Of a stretch of DNA of 20,839 bases, positions 1 to 8,000 are shown piece after piece (within the stretch, counting starts at the first letter, position 1; every line of letters starts with the position of its first letter). The position numbers and the translations under genes were made by a program. The stretch comes from CAZKYP01 sp964556885 (GTDB lineage Bacteria; Planctomycetota; Phycisphaerae; Sedimentisphaerales; Anaerobacaceae): positions 1 to 20,839 of the forward strand of contig CAZKYP010000038.1 of assembly GCA_964556885.1 (NCBI GenBank), read 5' to 3'. A model generated the notes under the pieces. The model did not search any database, was not told the origin of the DNA, and saw only the letters and a list, made by a program, of their open reading frames with translations.

Positions 1-200
1 AAAGTGGGGACGAACTGGTGACTATCCATGGACATACCAGCTATGTTCGGTCGGTAGCATTTAGTCCCGACGGCAGGAGAATTGCTTCCGCAGGCTCCTG
101 GGATAGAACTATCAAGATATGGGATATAGCGGATACCGAAGAAGTTGAGGCCGAGATATTAGCGGAAGAAGAAGGCCTGTCCTGGATTCGCAGAGATTAA
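1..200 (+). CDS. WD40 repeat protein, C-terminal fragment (5' end outside window)
   Basis: The frame is already open at the window edge, and reading from base 3 gives one clean WD40 blade: SGDELV, then HGHTSYVRSVAFSPDG, RRIASAGSWD and RTIKIWD. This is the classic GH...WD pattern with the D-G turn. WD40 blades form beta-propellers used as protein-interaction scaffolds, and in planctomycetes they often sit in large multi-repeat proteins, sometimes with kinase or TPR parts. After the blade comes a short acidic tail (TEEVEAEILAEEEG), then TAA at 198-200. A GTG at 18-20 could be read as a start, but it falls inside the blade, so the gene almost certainly begins upstream. The tail does not look like a natural propeller end, and a TPR remnant in another frame follows within a few bases, so the C-terminus may be frameshifted. 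The family call is firm; the function is unknown. Confidence 0.75.
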   Translation, partial: SGDELVTIHGHTSYVRSVAFSPDGRRIASAGSWDRTIKIWDIADTEEVEAEILAEEEGLSWIRRD

Positions 201-204
201 GTAA

Positions 205-492
205 AACTCGAATGACCTGGCCTTGCTCTATAAAGAGCAAGGTCGATATGATGAGGCAGAAAAGTTATTACTCGAAGCCGTCGAAGGACGACACCTCAAA
301 CTCGGCGACACCCACCCTCACACATTAGAATCATTGCATAACTTAATTGAACTCTACGAAGCCTGGAACAAGCCAGATGAAGCCGAAAAATGGCGGTCAG
401 AACTACTTTCCAAATCATACTACCCGGGAATAGAGGAAACTCGGGAAAAAGCGAGGTCATGTACTGAAAATCCGGAAAACGGCCGCGGTTAA
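205..492 (+). pseudogene. TPR (kinesin-light-chain-like) remnant
   Basis: Between a stop at 202-204 and the stop at 490-492, this frame encodes NSNDLALLYKEQGRYDEAEK, then GDTHPHTLESLHNLIELYEA and NKPDEAEKWRSEL. These are about one and a half TPR units of the tandem kinesin-light-chain type, which are protein-interaction helices. There is no ATG at the front and no Shine-Dalgarno site. The only in-frame starts are TTG codons such as 223, which lies inside a TPR helix. The segment is in a different frame from the WD40 fragment that ends four bases before it. The simplest reading is the eroded C-terminal end of a WD40-TPR protein that lost its middle repeats and its frame. A sequencing error or an independent short gene starting at TTG 223 are alternatives. 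Confidence 0.5.
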
Positions 493-500
493 AAAATCTA

Positions 501-528
501 TTGCAAATCCTCTTGAGCTTATTATAAT
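501..528 (+). promoter_or_regulatory. Sigma70-like promoter for the TPR/alpha-CTD gene
   Basis: A perfect -10 hexamer TATAAT lies at 523-528. A TTGCAA (4 of 6 matches to the -35 consensus) lies at 501-506, giving a 16-bp spacer. Transcription would begin near 535 and leave a leader of about 77 bases before ATG 612. This argues against the upstream in-frame GTG at 543 as the start. Confidence 0.5.
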
Positions 529-611
529 ACGCGGTTGGGCGTGTGAAACCGATGAATCGGAACATGCAAAAGAATACAATTATATGCAATACGAAATATG
601 GAGAAGTCTTA

Positions 612-1928
612 ATGGAACCGATTACAGCACCGGGAATTGACTTGTTTGCTGATGAGTTACCTTCAATGGAACAGATTAATACGCTTTGCGAATTTGTCCA
701 TTGCGGCGAAAGGAACCTGTTAAATTTCGCTGAGCAGGTCGAAACCAATATATCCAAAACAGGGCAGAAGGCCTGCCTGGCAACCGGTATTGGCCTATAT
801 ATCCTCGGCAGAAATGCCGAAGCAGCAGAGAAACTTCAAAAAGGCCCGGAATGTAAGGAAAAATTCATTTACCTTGCCCTTGCACTCCGTCGTCTGGGTG
901 AATTCAAGCAGGCCATCGAAAACCTGCAAAAAAGTCTCGAATACCAGGCCGACAAGCTGTATATAACACTGGAAAAGGCCGCCACATACCGTTGTGAGAG
1001 CAACTTCGAAGCCGCAGCCAAAGAATTCAAAGCCTGTACAAATTTCGAAAATGTCAGCGCCGAATATCACTACCAGCTTGCACGTTTTCAGGAGGTTCAG
1101 GGTTTGTATTCAGAAGCGACGGATAATTATAAAAAGGCTGTGGAGCTGTCACCGAAACATCAAAATGCCCTTTTCCACCTGGCATATCGCAGTGACTTGT
1201 CCGGAAACGAGGAAGCCGCCATCGATTATTACAGGCAAATAGCTTTCAATTCACCGGTTTATGTAAACGCCCTGCTTAACCTGGCGGTTCTGTATGAAGA
1301 CAATCAACAATTAGACAAGGCTTCTCAGTGTGTCGAAACGGTTTTGGAGAACCATCCGAACCACAAAAGAGCAATAATGTTCAAAAAAGACATCGATAGC
1401 TCCAAAACTATGTTCTATGACGAGGAAAAGGAAAAGAAAAAGACCCGCAAGAGCCAAATCCTCGAAACTCCGATCTCTGATTTTGAGCTGTCAGTGCGCA
1501 GCAGGAACTGCCTCAAGAAAATGAAGATTGATACGATAGGCGACCTTCTGAACATTACCGAAGCAGAGTTGTTATCTTATAAGAATTTCGGCGAGACCTC
1601 GCTACGTGAAATCAAAACTATCCTCGAATCAAAAGGATTGTCTCTCGGAATGGCCCTGGAAGAAAAACAGCTTTCCGTGGTTGATACCACCGATGACGGC
1701 GGTATGACAACAGAGGACCAGGGGCTTATGAACAAAGCAATTGACGATCTGAGGCTGTCCGTACGGTCTCGAAAATGCCTGCAAAAGCTCAATCTTCGCG
1801 GTATCGGTGAGCTGACACGTAAAACAGAAGCAGAATTACTGGGTTGTAAGAATTTCGGCGTCACAAGTCTGAACGAAATCAAAAAAGCTCTCGGAGACAT
1901 TGGATTATCACTGCGGAACCTGGATTAA
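612..1928 (+). CDS. TPR protein with two C-terminal RNA polymerase alpha-CTD-like domains
   Basis: I chose ATG 612 (438 aa) because GGAGAA at 600-605 is a good ribosome site; an in-frame GTG at 543 would add 23 residues and lacks one. Residues about 60-270 are TPR helices (for example YHYQLARFQEVQGLYSEATD and YVNALLNLAVLYEDNQQLDK). A Lys/Glu-rich linker follows. Two copies of the RNA polymerase alpha-subunit C-terminal domain then lie at about 288-347 and 377-438, each with an LSVRSR..CL helix and a KNFG.TSL.EI helix-hairpin-helix. Known E. coli alpha-CTD DNA contacts are largely kept: R296, N299, C300, G327, S330 and E333 in copy one; R385, C389, G416, S419 and E422 in copy two, where the Asn is Lys388. 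The domain that assembles alpha into polymerase is absent. There is no signal peptide or membrane segment, so it is cytoplasmic. The role is unknown; DNA or polymerase-associated regulation is inference. Confidence 0.85.
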   Translation: MEPITAPGIDLFADELPSMEQINTLCEFVHCGERNLLNFAEQVETNISKTGQKACLATGIGLYILGRNAEAAEKLQKGPECKEKFIYLALALRRLGEFKQAIENLQKSLEYQADKLYITLEKAATYRCESNFEAAAKEFKACTNFENVSAEYHYQLARFQEVQGLYSEATDNYKKAVELSPKHQNALFHLAYRSDLSGNEEAAIDYYRQIAFNSPVYVNALLNLAVLYEDNQQLDKASQCVETVLENHPNHKRAIMFKKDIDSSKTMFYDEEKEKKKTRKSQILETPISDFELSVRSRNCLKKMKIDTIGDLLNITEAELLSYKNFGETSLREIKTILESKGLSLGMALEEKQLSVVDTTDDGGMTTEDQGLMNKAIDDLRLSVRSRKCLQKLNLRGIGELTRKTEAELLGCKNFGVTSLNEIKKALGDIGLSLRNLD

Positions 1929-1957
1929 CTTATCGACTATTTTCAGAGAAACCGACA

Positions 1958-3301
1958 TTGTCCAGCACGACCCAATTGGCAGCTAATCCCGCTCAAATCA
2001 ACACTCGAAAAGTGGGCCGGACAGGATCTCTATTCTTCCGGAACCGGCATTCACGAATCTTTATTATCAAATTAACCGCCCTGCTGCTTCTTGCCTCAAT
2101 CAGCGGCTGCAAAACACGACGGCCAACAACACCTACTCCCCAGATGGATACCAAACCTGAGTACTGGGTCAGGATTTTGCTTTTAGATGATGTCACAACA
2201 TGCACACTGCAAACTACCTCACCGTTCGGTATAATCGGTCAACAGAACGACTCACAAGCGCCGGTCAAGGAAACTCGGTGCAGCCTAATTAATATACCTG
2301 TAACGATAAAAATGATTGACGATAAAATTAACGTCGGCAATCATAATTTTACCAACGATACAATCATTATTAATCCCGACGAGCCACATCTTTTTAATTT
2401 GAACGGTGATGACTATCGCGGTAAGCTAAAACTGATAACAAATCCTGAAAGAACATCTTTCGATGTGATCAATCTGATTCCGCTCGAACCGTACCTGGCG
2501 GGGGTAGTCGGGGCCGAAATGCCGGATTACTGGGAGCCAGAGGCGCTTAAGGCCCAGGCGATAGCAGCGAGAACTTATTGCCTTTACATTAAGAACCGAT
2601 TCGGTATCAACCGCAGTTGGGATGTTAGCAAAACAGCGGCCAACCAGGTTTATCGAGGTATAAGCATCGAATCAGCCCAGGTTTGGAATATCGTCAACCA
2701 AACAAAAGGCCGGGTCCTTACATGTAAACAACCCGACGGGACAATGGATATTTTTCCAGCGTACTACAGCTCCACATGCGGGGGTCACACCGAAAACAGC
2801 AGGAACGTCTTCGGCGATTCTTTCGAGCCGCTAACCGGCGTTGCCTGTCCCTATTGCAGGGACGTCGCCAAGCCCAGATTTTTCTTCTGGCCCATGATAT
2901 TGCTTGATGCAACCGACATCACAACAAGTTTGTCACAGAGATACCCGCAGCTAAAGCAACTCGGAGAAATCATGAACATATCAGCCGCAAACCAGAGTGA
3001 TTACGGTGAGTTCTCGCGGCTGACCAACATAAAACTTACCGGCTCAACCGGTATGAGCAATTTTCTACGGGCCGAGGATTTCCGCCTGACAATCGACCCG
3101 ACAGGTCTGAAATTCAAGAGCACCGCTTGTGAAATATCAAAATGGGATGACAAATGGGCAATATTATCGGGCCGAGGATGGGGGCACGGCGTAGGAATGT
3201 GTCAATGCGGCGCCCAGGGCATGGCAAGAGAAGGGAAAACTGCTGAACAGATACTTGAATATTATTACCCGAATTCGAAAATATCGATACTCGATTATTA
3301 A
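1958..3301 (+). CDS. SpoIID/LytB-domain lipoprotein (putative lytic transglycosylase)
   Basis: SpoIID-family enzymes cleave peptidoglycan glycan strands lacking stem peptides; they also occur in non-sporulating bacteria. Counting from TTG 1958 (447 aa), a basic N-terminus and hydrophobic stretch end in a lipobox (ISGC, Cys51), so the mature protein is probably a lipid-anchored envelope protein. Signature motifs are GVVGAEMPDYWEPEALKAQA with the likely catalytic Glu187, YYSSTCGGHTE at 269-279, and a C-terminal GRGWGHGVGMCQCGAQGMA. Cys274, His277, Cys297 and Cys300 form a possible metal-binding cluster, since SpoIID from a clostridium has been reported to bind zinc. The start is uncertain: no ATG exists before the lipobox and neither TTG 1958 nor GTG 2012 has a good ribosome site. 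The gene sits 29 bases after the TPR/alpha-CTD gene and may be cotranscribed with it. Confidence 0.85.
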   Translation: MSSTTQLAANPAQINTRKVGRTGSLFFRNRHSRIFIIKLTALLLLASISGCKTRRPTTPTPQMDTKPEYWVRILLLDDVTTCTLQTTSPFGIIGQQNDSQAPVKETRCSLINIPVTIKMIDDKINVGNHNFTNDTIIINPDEPHLFNLNGDDYRGKLKLITNPERTSFDVINLIPLEPYLAGVVGAEMPDYWEPEALKAQAIAARTYCLYIKNRFGINRSWDVSKTAANQVYRGISIESAQVWNIVNQTKGRVLTCKQPDGTMDIFPAYYSSTCGGHTENSRNVFGDSFEPLTGVACPYCRDVAKPRFFFWPMILLDATDITTSLSQRYPQLKQLGEIMNISAANQSDYGEFSRLTNIKLTGSTGMSNFLRAEDFRLTIDPTGLKFKSTACEISKWDDKWAILSGRGWGHGVGMCQCGAQGMAREGKTAEQILEYYYPNSKISILDY

Positions 3302-3340
3302 AACATCTTTCGTCGGTATCATCCATAACCTTGAGAACTA

Positions 3341-3346
3341 TATAAT
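3341..3346 (+). promoter_or_regulatory. Possible -10 element upstream of tgt
   Basis: A perfect TATAAT lies 18 bases before the tgt ATG, in the gap after the SpoIID gene. No good -35 hexamer lies 16-18 bp upstream, and the leader would be only about a dozen bases, so this is a weak candidate for a secondary promoter of tgt-yajC-secDF. Confidence 0.25.
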
Positions 3347-3364
3347 AGAAGACATTAACACAAA

Positions 3365-4483
3365 ATGACTTATTTCGAAATAATCAATAAAAACCGGAAT
3401 ATAGCAGCCAGATGCGGCCTGCTGACTACAGCCCATGGAAAGGTTGAAACCCCTGTCTTTATGCCCGTTGGAACCGCCGGCGCCGTAAAAGGTATCACCC
3501 CGCAACAGCTCAAGGAAACCGGCGCATCCATGATATTGGCAAATACATATCATCTGCTGCTTAGACCTGGAATTGAGACTATTGAAAAGCTCGGCGGCCT
3601 GCATAAATTCATGGCCTGGGACCGACCGATACTGACCGACAGCGGTGGATACCAGGTGTTCTCACTGAGCAGCCTTACAAAAATTGATGATGAAGGTGTC
3701 GAGTTTGCAAGCCATGTAGACGGGGCAAAATTACACCTGAACGCCGAGACGGCGGTCCAGATACAAAATCGGCTGGGCGTCGATATAGCAATGTGCCTTG
3801 ACCAGTGCACCCCGGCGGCAATGAAAAAAGATGAGCTTGAAAAAGCCGTCAAACGAACCATCCTCTGGGCACAAAGGGCCAAAAAAGCCCATGCCAAAAA
3901 CGACCAACTGCTCTTTGGTATTGTACAGGGCGGTATCGATCCGGGGTTGAGGAGTTATTGTGCATCGGAGCTTGTTAAAATCGGTTTCGACGGGTATGCT
4001 ATCGGCGGTCTGAGTGTAGGCGAGGGGCATGAAGATATGATCCGAACGGTTACACATACGACGCAGTTTCTGCCTGAGGAAAAACCACGTTACCTTATGG
4101 GCGCCGGTACACCTGCGGATATTATCGCCGCGGTGAGGGCCGGAACCGACATGTTCGACTGCGTATTACCAACCAGAAACGTCCGGAAAGCCTTCTCTTT
4201 CACCGAAGGCGGACCCCTGCGGCTGAGAAACAACGCACACATAAACGAAACAGGACCTATTGAGGCCGATTGCGACTGCTACTGCTGCAAAAACTTCAGC
4301 CGCGGCACAATCAGGCATTTTTTTAACTCCGCAGAGATGCTCGGACCGATTTTAGTTTCCTTGCATAATTTGAGATTTTATCAGAAATTAATGTCAAAAA
4401 TAAGGGAAATGCTTAAAAAAGGCGAATTTTCCGACTGGGCACAGGAACAAGTCAAAAAATGGTTATTGATTATTAATCGCTGA
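3365..4483 (+). CDS. tgt: Queuine tRNA-ribosyltransferase (tRNA-guanine transglycosylase)
   Basis: The bacterial enzyme swaps guanine-34 for preQ1 in tRNAs with GUN anticodons (Asn, Asp, His, Tyr), a step towards queuosine in the cytoplasm. The 372-aa length is typical. Visible family landmarks are TDSGGYQVFSL with the catalytic-region Asp92, GIVQGG at 185-190, YAIGGLSVGE at 211-220, and DMFDCVLPTRN with the nucleophile Asp265. The zinc site is Cys303, Cys305 and Cys308 with His334 (in SLHNLRFY), matching the spacing of the E. coli ligands. After the nucleophile motif the usual TRNARNG reads TRNVRKA, a mild deviation next to the anticodon-loop site. The order tgt, yajC, secD/secF is widely conserved in bacteria and supports cotranscription. 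The ATG at 3365 has no strong Shine-Dalgarno site, but the N-terminus aligns in length with the family. Confidence 0.95.
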   Translation: MTYFEIINKNRNIAARCGLLTTAHGKVETPVFMPVGTAGAVKGITPQQLKETGASMILANTYHLLLRPGIETIEKLGGLHKFMAWDRPILTDSGGYQVFSLSSLTKIDDEGVEFASHVDGAKLHLNAETAVQIQNRLGVDIAMCLDQCTPAAMKKDELEKAVKRTILWAQRAKKAHAKNDQLLFGIVQGGIDPGLRSYCASELVKIGFDGYAIGGLSVGEGHEDMIRTVTHTTQFLPEEKPRYLMGAGTPADIIAAVRAGTDMFDCVLPTRNVRKAFSFTEGGPLRLRNNAHINETGPIEADCDCYCCKNFSRGTIRHFFNSAEMLGPILVSLHNLRFYQKLMSKIREMLKKGEFSDWAQEQVKKWLLIINR

Positions 4484-4540
4484 TTATATAACATGTTAGG
4501 TTTAACCAAAACTAATAGCCGATTTTGAAGGGAAATTAGA

Positions 4541-4957
4541 ATGAATAATATATGGATATTAGCACAAACAGACGCCAACCAGGCGCCGTCGAGCATATCT
4601 TCCGAGCCGATAGCAACTGAAGGCCAGTCAACGACAATTCAACAAGACCCGAATTCCACGGGCGCCGACGGGACTACTCAGAGGACCGTTTCCCCCTTGA
4701 CGCAATTTTTACCTATCATTCTGCTTTTCGTCATAATGTATATGTTCCTGCTAAGGGGCCCGCGCAAAAAGCAGCAGCAGCACAAACAGATGGTACAAAC
4801 TCTGCAGAAAAACGACAGAGTCCAGACAATCGGCGGGATTATCGGAACCATCGTAGAAATCAAAGACAACGAGGTCACACTGAAAATCGACGAATCAAAC
4901 AATACGAAAATTAAAATTCTCCGTTCAGCAATCGGCAAGAATATGTCGAAAGAGTAA
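4541..4957 (+). CDS. yajC: Preprotein translocase accessory subunit YajC
   Basis: YajC is a small inner-membrane protein that associates with SecDF and YidC in the Sec export machinery. This one has 138 residues: a Gln/Ser/Thr-rich N-terminal segment (1-50), a single membrane helix (about 53-71, FLPIILLFVIMYMFLLRGP), a basic stretch (RKKQQQHKQM) and the conserved cytosolic beta region (NDRVQTIGGIIGTIVEIKDN). The N-terminal extension of roughly 50 residues is longer than the short start of E. coli YajC. GAAGGGA at 4527-4533 lies upstream of the ATG as a plausible ribosome site. It sits 57 bases after tgt and 75 before secDF, the usual operon position. Confidence 0.93.
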   Translation: MNNIWILAQTDANQAPSSISSEPIATEGQSTTIQQDPNSTGADGTTQRTVSPLTQFLPIILLFVIMYMFLLRGPRKKQQQHKQMVQTLQKNDRVQTIGGIIGTIVEIKDNEVTLKIDESNNTKIKILRSAIGKNMSKE

Positions 4958-5032
4958 GAATCAGCTACAGTTATAAACCTGTTGTAAAATTACAGATTAA
5001 CGATATGCACAAAACGATATTCGAGGGAAGTT

Positions 5033-8000
5033 ATGAACAAAAATGTGACGCTTAAACTTGTTTTGATCGTCGTCCTGACAGCCGTTGCAGCATGGACTTT
5101 ATATCCGCCGAGTAAAACCATAAAACTTGGCATAGACCTGGCAGGCGGCACAAGTCTTATCTATGAAATCGACACACATGGCCTGGATGAAAGAGATAAG
5201 AGAGACCTTGCGCAAAAAATGATAACGGTCCTCAGGAGACGAATCGATCCGGCCAATATCCAGAACCTCATCTGGCGGCCGCAGGGCAACAATCGCTTCG
5301 AAATTCAATTGCCCCTTGCCAGCAAAGAAGCTCACGAAAAACGCGTAATTTACGAAACCGCCGAAAAAGCCCTGCTCGATAAAAATGTAAGCCGCTCCCG
5401 GATTATGCGCTCACTTGACAGGCCCGCCGCGGAAAGAACCGAGCTGTTTAGCACCTTCGCCAAGGGCGACCCGAACAGACTGGCCATTCTCGAAAACCTT
5501 GCCGCAACTTATGACAAACGCAAAGAACTGCAAAGTAAAAGGGACACACTTTATGCTGAAATTGAAAACACGGAAAACAAAATAAATTCGGCGGGCCTCG
5601 GTGCCGATAATGTAAAAAAACTGGTTAACAACTGGATTAAATTAAACAACGAACAACTCACAAAAACAATAGCGCAGTTCACAGATGTCAACGAAAACCG
5701 CGAGTTGCTGACCGGATATGCAAAGACCTATGCACAGTGGACCCAGGTTGCCAACCAGCTGCCAGAGCTAAATTCACAATACAGGCAGGTAAGAAAGACA
5801 CTCGACGAGTTAAACCTTTCCAAAGATCAACTGGATGTATGCCTTGAAAAAAAGGAAAAGTCATCCGAGCGTAAACAGGCAATTGAAAAACTCAAAGCAG
5901 ATTTCCCCGACCGGGCTACAGAAATCGACGCTGTCGTGGCGGCTTATGACGAGTACAGTCCTTTCAGAGGCAGACTTGACGACCCCAAGGACCTGCAAAG
6001 AATGCTCAAAGGTGCAGGTATCCTCGAGTTTAGAATATTACCGACCAGGGGACATCCCGAAGTCAACATGGATGAGATAGCCGGTTATATAGAATCCCTC
6101 AAGGAAAAAGGGCCGAACTATTCTTCCGACAATAAATATATATGGTGCGAGATAGAAAATACCGCCGAATGGCTTGTTACCAACAATACCGGACGAATGG
6201 TCACCAGGATAATGGACGGAGAAAATCGACCTGCAATAGTCGAATCATTCGGGGACAAATATTACGTCCTTGCCAGCAACGGTACGAATGAGTGCATGGT
6301 TCACGGTTTGAGCGAAAGAGAGTGGAAGCTGGACAGGGCATATCCGACAACCGATGATATGGGCCGAAGAGCCATTGGTTTTATACTGAACGACAGGGGC
6401 GGTTTTCTGTTCTCGAATATCACCGGCAAAAACGTCGAAAGGCCGCTGTGCATCCTGCTCGACGGAATTGCAATATCGGCACCGAATATCAGCGAAAAAA
6501 TCGGCAAACAGGGTATAATAAGAGGCAGCTTCACTCAAACCGAAGTAGAAGACATGGTCAATAAGCTTAACGCCGGCTCCCTGCCCGCCAGGCTTATAGA
6601 GCAGCCAATTTCCGTCAATACGATTGGTCCTTCCATCGGGGCCGACAATCGCGACCAGGGAATCAGGTCCGGCATAATAGGTCTTATTGCAGTTGTCACA
6701 TGCATGGCGGTTTACTACACTTTGGCAGGTTCAATAGCGGATGTTGCGCTGCTTCTGAACCTGCTGTTCACCCTGGCAATAATGGCGGGCTTGCGGGCGA
6801 CCTTTACCTTGCCCGGTATCGCCGGTATGATTTTGACTATCGGCATGAGCGTCGACGCGAACGTGCTGGTCTTTGAAAGAATCCGCGAAGAACAGTTACG
6901 CGGCTCGTCTCTGAGAATTGCTATAGCAAATGGCTACCAGAGGGCGTTCAGGACCATCTTCGATTCGAACCTGACGACATTCATCACCGCCGCTATACTT
7001 TACTGGCGGGCTTCCGAAGAAGTCAAAGGATTCGCAATCGTGCTTATGCTCGGTATCGCTTCAAGTATGTTCACCGCCTTGTTTGTAACGCGGGTCATCT
7101 TCGATCTGCTGCTGAGCAAACGAATCATTAAAGACCACCTGGTCATGCTTCGGCTGATACATAATCCGAATATAAACTGGATGCGTTCAAGGCCGCTTTT
7201 CTTCGGCATTTCGAGCGTGCTCATAATCGGTGGATTGCTGGTTTTCTTTACAAGAGATGACGTAAAGAACAACAAATACGACATCGAATTTACAGGTGGA
7301 ACAAGTGCTCAGATAAATCTGAAAGAACCTATGAGCCGCCAGGAAGTCGAGGACAAAATCAGCCTGAACCTTCCGGCTGCAAACGTTTACAGCATTGGAA
7401 CAACGGGTAAACAATATGAAATCAACACAACGGAAACGAATAAAATTACAGTCACATTGACCTTCCCGCAGGCAGGCCAGCACACGACAGCCGAGCTGAC
7501 AAACGCAATAAATAAAGCCCAGGAGCAGTTTGCCAGCGGGTTGAACAACCTTATCATATCACAGGACGGCGGTAATAGTGCCAAATTCACAATAATAACA
7601 AGCCAGATGAACCAGTCGCTGGTTAAAGACATCCTTGTATCCGCTTTTCCCGATGCCGAGATATCAGAACCGCATGTCGATGAAATCGTCAACAATGCGA
7701 TTCTTGACGTATTCGCGGACCAACTGGAGATCCAGCAAAATCTCCGTCCCACAATCACTTCCGCGGAAAAGATAACCGAAGAACTGACGGATTCTCACCC
7801 GGAACTGACCGATTATATCGGCGGGGTCAAGATCGAATGTACAATTGAAAGGGCTGCCACCGCCGGGGAAATCGAACAGCGATTCAAGGACCTGTTATTC
7901 AAACCGGACACTCGAAACCTTAACTGGTATACATACGAGCTGCTTGATTCTCGTTTGAATCCGATAACAGATCCCAACCAATCCATTAAATCTTTTGTTT

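Noticed and set aside
543..611. GTG 543 as start of the TPR/alpha-CTD gene
   Set aside because: No ribosome site, and it lies only about 8 bases after the predicted transcription start; ATG 612 has GGAGAA at good spacing.
4495..4520. Sequence between tgt and yajC resembling a preQ1-I riboswitch (GGTTTAACC followed by AAAACTAA)
   Set aside because: The outer stem and loop pattern of preQ1-I are missing, and the element would lie upstream of yajC, not of a queuosine gene.
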